NCBI RefSeq assembly: GCF_012933445.1
Contig: NZ_JABBNC010000050.1
Location: 1 to 55,407 of the forward strand
Length of the DNA stretch: 55,407 bases
Source: Actinoplanes sp. TBRC 11911
GTDB lineage: Bacteria; Actinomycetota; Actinomycetes; Mycobacteriales; Micromonosporaceae
Reading direction: 5' to 3'
The notes under the pieces are model-generated. The model did no database searches and was not told the DNA's origin. It saw only the letters and a program-made list of their open reading frames with translations. Shown in pieces: positions 33,501-40,145 of this stretch (positions are counted from its first letter, which is position 1; each line of letters starts with the position of its first letter). The translations under genes and the position numbers were made by a program.

Positions 33501-34346
33501 CTTCATCGACTTCGCGGCGTTGTTCGACAGGTCGTAGGTCAGCGCGACCGGGTCGCCCACGGTCAGCGAGCGCAGCGCGGTCGCCGCCGCGTCGCGTCCG
33601 ACCAGGTAGAAGCTGCCCTGCGGGATCGCGCCGTCGCCGGCCGGACCGGCCGGGGTGACCGAGGCGACCTTGCCGCCGGTGACGAGCACCTCGGCGATGG
33701 TGCTGTTGTCGACGCCGGTGAACGCGCGGTTGCGGCTGTAGGTACCCCAGTCCGGCGTGTACGCCACCAGGCCGTCGGCCGGCACGCCGCCGCCGTTCGC
33801 CGCGTTGATCGTCAGGACCTTGTGGTCGGCGCCCGCGAACGTCGCCTTCGCGTCGACCGCGAGGTCCACGAGCTGCGCGATGCCGTCCTTGCTGACCCCG
33901 ACGTGCTGGCGTCCGCCGTTGTCGGCCGTCTTCAGCAACTTGCCGTTCTGGATCTCACCGCCCAGCGCCGCGTTGCTGTTGCCGATGTCGAAGAACTCGC
34001 CGTTCGTCGCGGCCACCGCGCCGGCCTTGTTCGCCGCCGCGCTCAGCGGGCCGCCCGAGGCGACCGCGCCGGAGGTCAGCAGGTCGGTGCTCACCGCGCC
34101 GTTCTTCAGATCGACGGTGAGGTATTGCGCGTCGTACCAACCGCCCGCGTCGAGCGCGTTCACGTGCCGCAGATCGATTCCCGGACCGATCTTCTCGTCG
34201 CTGTCGATCAGCGGAATACCACCGGTGACCGGCGCCTGCGGTGCGGCGGGCGACGCCATCGCGGGGGACGCCAGCAGCGTCACGGCCGTGGCGGCCACGC
34301 CCAGCAACGGCACGATGCGCCGTGGCTTCAAGGCTTTCGATCTCAT
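30537..34346 (-). CDS. Secreted phosphodiester glycosidase / metallophosphoesterase fusion (1269 aa)
   Basis: A large exported protein. The signal peptide ends near ASPAMAS (about residue 32). A phosphodiester-glycosidase (NAGPA) domain covers roughly 80-400: ATNGEFFDIGNSNAALGG and NLDGGGSTTMVARAL near residue 355. Beta-rich Ig-like or jelly-roll modules follow (about 400-740). A calcineurin-type metallophosphoesterase comes next, with its metal motifs LLNGDITDRG (about 792), VPGNHESYG (about 846) and AAHHPVDD (about 920). The C-terminal 100 residues are a Cys-containing ASH-like beta domain. It would cleave sugar-phosphodiester or phosphate-ester bonds outside the cell, perhaps in teichoic acids or extracellular polymers; that is inference. 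ATG 34346. Confidence 0.87.
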   Translation of the reverse strand: MRSKALKPRRIVPLLGVAATAVTLLASPAMASPAAPQAPVTGGIPLIDSDEKIGPGIDLRHVNALDAGGWYDAQYLTVDLKNGAVSTDLLTSGAVASGGPLSAAANKAGAVAATNGEFFDIGNSNAALGGEIQNGKLLKTADNGGRQHVGVSKDGIAQLVDLAVDAKATFAGADHKVLTINAANGGGVPADGLVAYTPDWGTYSRNRAFTGVDNSTIAEVLVTGGKVASVTPAGPAGDGAIPQGSFYLVGRDAAATALRSLTVGDPVALTYDLSNNAAKSMKFALGNGGTIVSGGKVVPGLDPSIAPRTALGFKDGGRTLVLATWDGPGGTGKGGVGITKEAADLAAMGVDTAVNLDGGGSTTMVARALGADDATVRNVPSDGQERSDPNGVGVFVAPGDKKLHQLVITPADDVKVFPGLHRPLRASGVDNHQTPVTVDPKSVRWDAKGGSVKSGVVQASSKPDDTVKVTASAGHVSASTTVDVLGDLNNVELSTNRLSIADATPEQAATVTVTGRDGQGYTAPIDPADLKLDYDHTVADVQAYNGNLKIVPLKAAGTILTISVGGKSVQLPITIGVQTLTPYTFNDDVLAHWRNNSTAATTFSSDPDGLKIDFPAMRNVGITATSAAGRIAVPGQPLRVRVHMKSSIAVPSGLTYLGYYDGTGKASGVYGTALVASDDWQDATFTLPANTAFPISIASFQGINTATAQQKAGTFILNRVEADVPTSIDLPAQPDLKADPLVSTDGSLLQGKNTWDFASMSDVQFTADNPALTQVATAEIQRIRQNHPDLILLNGDITDRGLPQDLSLARQVLTDAGCDLIPVGQEPPANSTPDPKSAQVPCYYVPGNHESYGLNNVQQDLTNFTKEFGQPYRTFDHKGTRFILLASSLGTLRGSAWDQWPMFQKALEDAKKDKSIDNVVVAAHHPVDDPDAAKSSQLGDRTEVALIEKLLTDFRNQTGKGAIMMGSHAQIANVERVEGVPYVVHPSSGKDPYGTPDRGGFTGYIDWSVDRSKSASQQWVEADVRAFAQSITLNTPATLDQGTSATLSGSIVQPEGVGVGTRVVPLRYPMTVHWTGSPNLAIGSGSPALAAARKSGKTAILDPATRELTALRPGSVTVSVTNDSMRAYTDAASLAPITTSKTIQVLKPVPVGPVFAATTPVFTAQPVGIPGQVRDVTVKNTGDQPLKISSVAVQAVGRTPFRVERDKCEEHTVAPGGTCTVSVRFTPAQPDVTFAASLVFQTNTAARHESVALTASSTKFPWGPWPLAE

Positions 34347-34611
34347 TTAGTTCCTTCGATTGAGCAAGGACCGGCTGCCCCTCCGGCCCGTCAGCGCATC
34401 GAAGTTACGGATCTTGCCCGAATCGGATGATGAATCCGTAAGGCGAGTCCGTATATGCAAAGTTAAATTGCGTGTACGCGTGCCGATCGAATTATGGAAA
34501 TGCGGCTAACAGTTCTCGCGGCGGCCGATCGGGTGACAGTCGTCTAATCGGCGGGTGAAATGTCCGCCCGGTGCCGGTTGGCGCCGCGCGGTCCGGGTAC
34601 CTTCGCCGACG

Positions 34612-35340
34612 ATGCCTGCTTCCGCCGCCCTGCCACGCCGTCGTCTGGGGCTGATCCTCGGCGCCGTCGTGCTGATCCTCGCCGTGGTCAACGTGGCCGA
34701 CAAGTACGGGCCGCACGGCACCGGGCTGGTGGCCGGCCCGCTGGTCGCGCTCGGCCTCGTGCTGGTCGCCCGGCGAGCGGGGCTGAGCTGGCACGACCTC
34801 GGCCTGTCCCGGCGCACGCTGCTGCCCGGCCTCAAGTACGCGGTCGGTGCGGTGCTCGCGGTCGGCCTGGTGTACGGGATCGGCGCCGCCCTGCCAATGA
34901 CCCGGGTCGCCTTCCACGACGTTCGTTACCACCTGCACCCGGGTGCCGCGCTGCTGACCGCGTTCATCGTGGTGCCGCTCGGGACGGTGCTGCTCGAGGA
35001 GATCGCCTTCCGCGGGGTGCTGCTCGGGCTGGTCCGCCGGCATCGCGGCGCGGCCTGGGCGAGCATCACGTCGTCGGTGCTGTTCGGGCTGTGGCACATC
35101 CTGCCGTCACTGCGCCTCGGGCACGCCAACCAGGCGGTGGGGGAGACGCTGGGCGTGGGCACGCTCGGCCGGATCCTCACCGTGGCCGGCGTCGTCGGCT
35201 TCACGGCGCTGGCCGGTCTGCTGCTGTGCGAGATGCGCCGGCGTAGTGGCAGCCTGCTGGCCGCGGCCGCCCTGCACTGGGCCACCAACGGCCTGGGCGT
35301 GCTGCTGACCGCGGCCCTGGCGACGACCCGGCTCGTGTAA
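34612..35340 (+). CDS. CPBP-family intramembrane metalloprotease (242 aa)
   Basis: A CAAX-protease/bacteriocin-processing (CPBP, Rce1-like) membrane protein with about seven spans. The catalytic motifs are in order: LLEEIAFRGVLLG (EExxxR), SSVLFGLWHILPS (the histidine motif), and HWATNGLGVLL near the end. These residues make up the glutamate/histidine active site in the membrane. Substrates of actinobacterial members are unknown. ATG 34612 follows TACCTT by eight bases, and there is no ribosome site. Divergent from the phosphodiester glycosidase gene. Confidence 0.88.
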   Translation: MPASAALPRRRLGLILGAVVLILAVVNVADKYGPHGTGLVAGPLVALGLVLVARRAGLSWHDLGLSRRTLLPGLKYAVGAVLAVGLVYGIGAALPMTRVAFHDVRYHLHPGAALLTAFIVVPLGTVLLEEIAFRGVLLGLVRRHRGAAWASITSSVLFGLWHILPSLRLGHANQAVGETLGVGTLGRILTVAGVVGFTALAGLLLCEMRRRSGSLLAAAALHWATNGLGVLLTAALATTRLV

Positions 35341-35389
35341 GGGCGCCCCCGCGGCTCTCGCCGGCCGCGCGTGCCTCGGACCGAACGCC

Positions 35390-35521
35390 TCAGCTGTCCT
35401 CGTCGTCGCCCGATTCGTTCGTCGCGGGCTTGCTCGACGTGCCGAACACGAGCGCCCACACGATGCCCACCGTCGCGAGCGGGATCCCCGCGAACAGCAG
35501 CGCTCCCTGAAGATCATTCAC
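35390..35521 (-). CDS. Small single-span membrane protein (43 aa)
   Basis: A short frame on the minus strand: GTG 35521, then NDLQGALLFAGIPLATVGIV, WALVFG, and an acidic tail SKPATNESGDDEDS. It has one clear membrane segment preceded by a polar start and followed by a charged end, and its codons are strongly GC3-biased, so I believe it is real. I recall similar tiny membrane proteins in actinomycetes but no function. No clear ribosome site. It lies between the convergent protease and the divergent LAL regulator. Confidence 0.6.
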   Translation of the reverse strand: MNDLQGALLFAGIPLATVGIVWALVFGTSSKPATNESGDDEDS

Positions 35522-35654
35522 CGCGACGACGCTACTCGGCGGCCCGCCGCGGCAGCCCGCGCCGTCGCCGGGTGTGACCTGCGAGTCTATCGGCCGGTAT
35601 TTGCCTTAGCGGCGGCGGGACGGCAGGATCGGCCCTCAGGGAGGGGGTCGCACG

Positions 35655-38330
35655 ATGACCACACCCAGGATCGTTGGCCGGGCAGCCGAGTTACGAATAA
35701 TGCACAGCTTCGTGGAGGTCGCGGAGCGCGACGGCGGCTGCCTGCTGGTGGTCGGCGAGGCGGGCATCGGCAAGAGCCTCCTCCTCGAGGACGCGGCCGC
35801 CACGGCCACCGCGAACGGGGACCGATTACTCCGGGCGGCCGGCACCGAGTTCGAGGCGGACATCTCCTTCGCCGCACTCAACCAGTTACTGCTCCCCGCC
35901 GTACGGGAATCGGCCTTGATCGAAGGTCCGCAGACCGAGCCCCTCAGGATCGCTCTCGGTCTGGCCGCCGGGCCCGCGCCGAGCTATCTGAGCGTGTCGA
36001 ACGCGGTGCTGGCCGTGCTGCACGAGCTGGCCGGACGCCGCCCGGTGCTGATCATCGTCGACGACGTCCCGGACCTGGACCGGTCCAGCGCTGTCGTCCT
36101 CGGCCTGGTCGCCCGCCGCCTGACCGGCCTGCGCGTGGGCCTGCTGATGGGCCAGCGCACCGGCGACAGCGGCTTCTTCGAGAACGCCGGGATGCCCGAG
36201 ATGGTGCTCGCCCCGCTCGACGATCCGGCGAGCGCCGACCTCCTCATGCACGCGCATCCCGATCTCGACCCGCGCACCCGCAACCGCGTCCTCGCCGAGG
36301 CGCAGGGCAATCCGCTGGCGCTCATCGAACTGCCCGCCGACGGTTACGCGAACGACGGCGAAATGCCGATGTCCCGCCGCCTGCAAGACCTTTTTGCTTC
36401 CCGCGTACGCCGGTTGCCCGAACCCACCCGAGCCCTGCTGCTCCTGGCCGCCCTGTCCGGCCCCGCCGACGTGCGCACGGTGGCCGGCTCGTCCGACGCT
36501 GTCGAGCACCTGGACGCCGCGCTGCAGGAAGGGATCATCGACGTGGACCGGGCCGGCCACGTCCGCTTCCGGCACCCGCTGAGCCGCTTCGCCGTGATCG
36601 AGCTCGCCACCCCGGCCGAACGCATGGACGCGCACCGCCAGCTGGCCGGCCGCTCACCCGACCCGGTCCGCCGCGCCTGGCACCTGGCCGAGTCGACCTT
36701 GCGGCCGGACGAGGAGGTCGCGGCGACCCTGGAACGCGCCGCCCACATCGTGCGCCGGCGCGGCGACGCGGTGGCCAGCGTCGAGTCGCTGACCCGGGCG
36801 GCCGAGCTGAGCACCGACCGCGAGGCGCGCGCCCGCCGGCTCGCCGACGCCGCCACCATCGGCGCCGAGCTGACCGGCGCCCTGGGCAGCGCCGAGGAAC
36901 TGCTGGACGCCGCGAACCGTGCGGCGCCCGGTTCGCTCGAACTCTCCGTCGCCGCCGCGTCGGTGCTGCTCAACCGCGACTGCGCGGTGGACACCGCGCA
37001 CCGGTTGCTCACCCTCGCGCTGGACGGCGACGGCCCGGTGGAGCACCGCAGCGTGTGCGACGCGCTGCACCTGCTGCTGATGGTCTGCTGGTTCGGCGGA
37101 CGGGCCGCGCTGTGGGAACCGTTCCACGCCGCGATGGACCGCCTCGACGGCGACGTGCCGGCCACGCTGCGGATCTCCGGCGCCACCTTCTCCGACCCGG
37201 TCCGCCTGGCCCGGCCGGTGCTGCCGCTGCTCGAGGCCGAGACGCACACGCTGGTACGCACGTACGACCCCCTGCAGATCATCCGGCTCGGCGTCGCCGC
37301 GGTCTATGTGGACCGCATCGACGACTGCCGCGACGCCCTGTGGCGGGTGGTCGAGGACGGCCGCCGCGGCGGGGCGGTGTCCGCGGCCCTGAACGCGATG
37401 ATCACGCTGAGCGTCGACGGGTGGATGCGCGGCCGCTGGGACGAGGCGCAGCGCCTGGTCGCCGAGGGCCTCATCCTCTGCGAGAAACACGGCTACCAGC
37501 GCTACTCGATCATCCTCGGCGGATACATCGGCACGCTGATCCGCGCGGCCCGCGGCGGCGCGGGCGCGGACGAGGCCGCCGACGAGATGGACCGCTGGGC
37601 CACCGCACGCGGCGTGAACATGGCCCGCGCCTTCGCCCACCACGTCCACTCGATCGCCGCGCAGGCCCGCGGCGACTTCTCCACCGCCTACGAGCACGCG
37701 GTAGCGGTCAGCCCCGCCGGCGTCCTGGCCCCGCACATGCCACACGCGCTGTGGCTGGTCCTGGACGTGGTCGAATCGGCCGTACGCTCCGGGCGCCGCC
37801 CCCAGGCGCAGGCGCACGCCCGGGTGATGCGCGAGTCCGGCATTCGCGACCTGTCCCCGCGGCTGGCCATGCTCGTCCCCGCCGCCGAGGCCCTGGTCAG
37901 CGACGACCTGGCGCTGTTCGAGCAGGCGGTGACCACACCCGGCGCGTCGCAGTTCCCGTTCGAGCTGGCCCGGGTGCGGCTCTGCTACGGCGAGGCGTTA
38001 CGGCGCGCCCGCCAGCTGGTCGCCGCCCGCCGCCAGTTGGCCGCCGCCGTGGAGCTCTTCGAAAACCTGGGCGCCGCCCCGTGGGCCCGGCGGGCGTTCG
38101 CCGAGCTGCGCGCGACCGGCCAGCCGCACGCGGCCCCGGAGCGGCTGACCGGCCAGGAGACCGCGATAGCCCACCTGGCCGCCGCCGGCATGACCAACAA
38201 GGACATAGCCGTACGTTTGGGCATCGCCCCCGCCACGGTCGCCGCCAACCTGTACCGCATCTTCCCGAAGCTGGGCATCTCCAGCCGGGCCGCGCTGCGG
38301 GACGCCCTCTCCGCCCGCGACCACACCTGA
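35655..38330 (+). CDS. LAL-type LuxR-family regulator with AAA/NB-ARC-like ATPase (891 aa)
   Basis: A large ATP-binding LuxR-family (MalT-like) regulator. The P-loop VVGEAGIGKSLLLEDAA is at residues 34-41. Walker B-like VLIIVDDVPDLDRSS follows around 130. A long TPR-like helical region fills the middle (roughly 330-800). The C-terminus is a LuxR helix-turn-helix: LTGQETAIAHLAAAGMTNKD, IAVRLGIAPATVAANLYRIF, ending KLGISSRAALRDAL. The family usually controls secondary metabolism or sugar genes. GGGAGG lies about nine bases before ATG 35655. No obvious target cluster adjoins it. Confidence 0.92.
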   Translation: MTTPRIVGRAAELRIMHSFVEVAERDGGCLLVVGEAGIGKSLLLEDAAATATANGDRLLRAAGTEFEADISFAALNQLLLPAVRESALIEGPQTEPLRIALGLAAGPAPSYLSVSNAVLAVLHELAGRRPVLIIVDDVPDLDRSSAVVLGLVARRLTGLRVGLLMGQRTGDSGFFENAGMPEMVLAPLDDPASADLLMHAHPDLDPRTRNRVLAEAQGNPLALIELPADGYANDGEMPMSRRLQDLFASRVRRLPEPTRALLLLAALSGPADVRTVAGSSDAVEHLDAALQEGIIDVDRAGHVRFRHPLSRFAVIELATPAERMDAHRQLAGRSPDPVRRAWHLAESTLRPDEEVAATLERAAHIVRRRGDAVASVESLTRAAELSTDREARARRLADAATIGAELTGALGSAEELLDAANRAAPGSLELSVAAASVLLNRDCAVDTAHRLLTLALDGDGPVEHRSVCDALHLLLMVCWFGGRAALWEPFHAAMDRLDGDVPATLRISGATFSDPVRLARPVLPLLEAETHTLVRTYDPLQIIRLGVAAVYVDRIDDCRDALWRVVEDGRRGGAVSAALNAMITLSVDGWMRGRWDEAQRLVAEGLILCEKHGYQRYSIILGGYIGTLIRAARGGAGADEAADEMDRWATARGVNMARAFAHHVHSIAAQARGDFSTAYEHAVAVSPAGVLAPHMPHALWLVLDVVESAVRSGRRPQAQAHARVMRESGIRDLSPRLAMLVPAAEALVSDDLALFEQAVTTPGASQFPFELARVRLCYGEALRRARQLVAARRQLAAAVELFENLGAAPWARRAFAELRATGQPHAAPERLTGQETAIAHLAAAGMTNKDIAVRLGIAPATVAANLYRIFPKLGISSRAALRDALSARDHT

Positions 38331-38428
38331 CCCCGCCAGGCCCCGGACCGGCCCGGGTTCGCTTCCGTTCCTCATCCCGTCACGCGTGTGTCGCGCCGCC
38401 GCGGTCGACCGTCTGCAAGACTTGTCAA

Positions 38429-38650
38429 GTGATTCGGCTCGTGGCGGCGAACCCCGACACCGTCCTGGACGAACTGCAAGCAACGCGGATCAAGTTCTGG
38501 CTACTGGAGTTTCTCCCGACCCCCAAGTGTCAGGTAAATCGTGGCCCGAACATCGAAATCGTCGTGGATGATCGTGACCCCGACGACCTGGTTCCGGTCA
38601 TCCGCCACAAGCTCGAGGACATAATCGGCTGCTCGCTCGCCAACGCCTGA
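38429..38650 (+). CDS. Small hypothetical protein (73 aa)
   Basis: A short frame from GTG 38429 (VIRLVAANPDTVLDELQATR to KLEDIIGCSLANA). It has alternating strand/helix character and no signal peptide. I recognise no family. Third-position bias is moderate, lower than its neighbours (for example codons for PTPKCQVNRGPN). The long repeat copy B begins ten bases after the stop. It may be real or the tail of a decayed gene. Confidence 0.45.
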   Translation: MIRLVAANPDTVLDELQATRIKFWLLEFLPTPKCQVNRGPNIEIVVDDRDPDDLVPVIRHKLEDIIGCSLANA

Positions 38651-38659
38651 GATCGACCC

Positions 38660-39060
38660 GTCCTAAGTCGAGTTAGTGGCCGTAGGCGAGTCAGCGATCT
38701 GATCGCCGTCCGTCCGCCACCCCCGCCACTCCTCTCGCATATCCGACATTTTATGATATTTATCGGATCGGCTGGGCTGCTGGACGGGCGGGCTCGGCGC
38801 GCGGCTGCGCGGCGCTTCCATTCCGTGAGACGGCTGACCGCCTGCTGAGACCCGCGCCCGCATCATGGACCCACCGTCCGCGATGTGGGACTAGCGTCCA
38901 TTGTAGAGAGTATCTTTGTCACGTAACGAGGCTTTCGCCCGGCGGGTTTTTCCGGCCGAATGTAAACCTTGGAGAGTTATGGCTCGTATGTGGGCGCAAC
39001 TCTCCAAGGTTCACAAAAGTCCACGATGTGACCGCGGTGTCCACATAGCGGGACCGCCCG
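38660..39060 (+). repeat. Long dispersed non-coding element, copy B
   Basis: Same block order as copy A, with only one minisatellite unit (GCCGTAGGCGAGTCAGCG at about 38,682). It contains the shared 20-mer CGCTTCCATTCCGTGAGACG at 38,813-38,832 and ends in hairpin H2 and the CACATAGCGGGAC flank. Its right end lies at the point where the MFS remnant loses its N-terminal part. Confidence 0.88.
38961..39015 (+). repeat. Dispersed hairpin, copy H2
   Basis: Arms TGTAAACCTTGGAGAGTT and AACTCTCCAAGGTTCACA pair over 18 positions with one mismatch (A against C). The loop, GGCTCGTATGTGGGCGC, differs from H1 at two positions. Confidence 0.92.
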
Positions 39061-39079
39061 GCCCCCTCACGGCCGTCGC

Positions 39080-39433
39080 GCGCGTCCTCGCTCTGATCGG
39101 CATCACCGGGTCGGGCTGTTCGTCTTCGCACCAACCTTCTTCCCGTACGCCTTCGCAGGCACCCTGCTCTGGGGACTGGGGGCGGCACTCGGCTTCCTGG
39201 TCGGCATGAGCGCCGCCGGCGACGACCCGAGCCGCGCCGCCGCCCGCGTGAGCGTCATCGCCTCGATCGGCTACAGCGCGACGCTCGCCGGACCACCCGC
39301 CGTCGGCGTCGTCGGCAGCAGGTTCACCGTGCTGGGCGCGCTTTTCGTCGTCGCCGGCCTCCTCGCCGTGGCGATTCTCGTCGCCGGCACGGTCACCACC
39401 ACTCAGCTTTCCAGCTTGCGGCCGGCGCCGTAG
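39080..39433 (+). pseudogene. MFS transporter, C-terminal remnant
   Basis: A frame carrying the last third of a major-facilitator protein: VGLFVFAPTFFPYAFAG, LLWGLGAALGFLVGMSAA, then DDPSRAAARVSVIASIGYSA and closing hydrophobic spans. About 280 N-terminal residues are missing, and the missing part is replaced by repeat copy B. The residues left match the YbjJ-like branch as I remember it. Stop 39433 overlaps the convergent DUF2087 gene and its tandem repeat. Not functional. Confidence 0.7.
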
Positions 39434-40050
39434 GTGGTTCCGGCGCGGTCGCTTTCCGGCTTGCGGCCGGCGCCGTAGGTGGTTCCGGCGCGGTCGCTTT
39501 CCAGTTTGCGGCCGGGGCCGTAGGTGGTTCCGGCGCGGTCGCGTTCCAGCCACCCGGTGTCCACCAGCATGCGGCGCACGCCCGCCACGTCGTCGGTCAC
39601 CCTGGCCAGGCGTCTGTTCAGCTCGTCCTCGTCGCAGAGGCCGTCCAGGGCGAGGAACCGCACGATCAGCTCGCCGGTCTGCTCGGAGCGCTCGCTCAGC
39701 GTTGGCGGCAGCGACGTCAGGCGGCCGTGCGCGAAATAGCCCTTGAGCTGCGGATACGACGCCAGCAGCGGGCTGAGGGGCTGCATCTTGTCGACCGCGG
39801 CGGCAGCCTCGCGCAGCACCCCGGCGTTCGCCCGGTAGACCCCGTTGCCGGTTCCCGTGGCCAGCCCGGCCCCGACCAGCCGCGCCAGAAGTTCGCCGGA
39901 CTTCTGCACCGGCACGTCCAGGGTGTAGGCGAGCTCGGCGATGGTCGCGCCCTCGGCGCCCCGCCGCACCAGCTCGGCGAACGCCGCGAGGCGTTGCGGG
40001 GCGGACAACTGGCTGAGCATCTCGGCGGCGCGCGCGGCATCAGCGGACAT
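39403..40050 (-). CDS. DUF2087-domain protein with HTH-like N-terminus and repeated tail (215 aa)
   Basis: The N-terminal half (MLSQLSAPQRLAAFAELVRR, ATIAELAYTLDVPVQKSGEL) looks like a winged helix. The C-terminal half is DUF2087 (IVRFLALDGLCDEDELNRRL, VRRMLVDTGWLERD). These proteins are usually annotated as transcription regulators of unknown target. A normal tail would end soon after GWLERDRAGTTY. Here the 15-residue piece GRKLESDRAGTTYGA is repeated about three times, from a 45-nt DNA repeat. ATG 40050 has no strong ribosome site; a hairpin lies 18 nt upstream of it. Confidence 0.8.
   Translation of the reverse strand: MSADAARAAEMLSQLSAPQRLAAFAELVRRGAEGATIAELAYTLDVPVQKSGELLARLVGAGLATGTGNGVYRANAGVLREAAAAVDKMQPLSPLLASYPQLKGYFAHGRLTSLPPTLSERSEQTGELIVRFLALDGLCDEDELNRRLARVTDDVAGVRRMLVDTGWLERDRAGTTYGPGRKLESDRAGTTYGAGRKPESDRAGTTYGAGRKLES
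39408..39542 (+). repeat. 45-nt tandem repeat, 3 units, in the DUF2087 gene's 3' end
   Basis: Units start at 39408, 39453 and 39498 and differ by only a few bases, so the expansion is recent. Unit length is a multiple of three and keeps the minus-strand frame open to the stop. Confidence 0.95.
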
Positions 40051-40067
40051 GCCGCCACCGTAGAGAC

Positions 40068-40109
40068 GCCCGGCCCGGTCGCGCATCCCATTTCGCGACC
40101 GGGCCGGGC
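40068..40109. terminator. Strong hairpin upstream of the DUF2087 gene
   Basis: Perfect 16-bp arms GCCCGGCCCGGTCGCG and complement around a 10-nt loop. It lies in the 95 nt between the DUF2087 start and the cellulase stop, both on the minus strand. It could terminate cellulase read-through or be an operator. Confidence 0.7.
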
Positions 40110-40110
40110 C

Positions 40111-40137
40111 TTGCCGGCGGCGTGGCACCGCCGGCAA
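40111..40137 (-). terminator. Hairpin terminator after the GH9 gene
   Basis: TTGCCGGCGG, seven-base loop, CCGCCGGCAA: a perfect 10-bp stem nine bases past the cellulase stop codon. Confidence 0.8.
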
Positions 40138-40145
40138 CAGGAAAG

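Noticed and set aside
30438..34430. A 1330-residue frame on the plus strand opposite the phosphodiester glycosidase
   Set aside because: High-GC shadow: Arg/His/Val/Asp-rich without domains, while the minus strand has a signal peptide and two recognisable enzyme domains.
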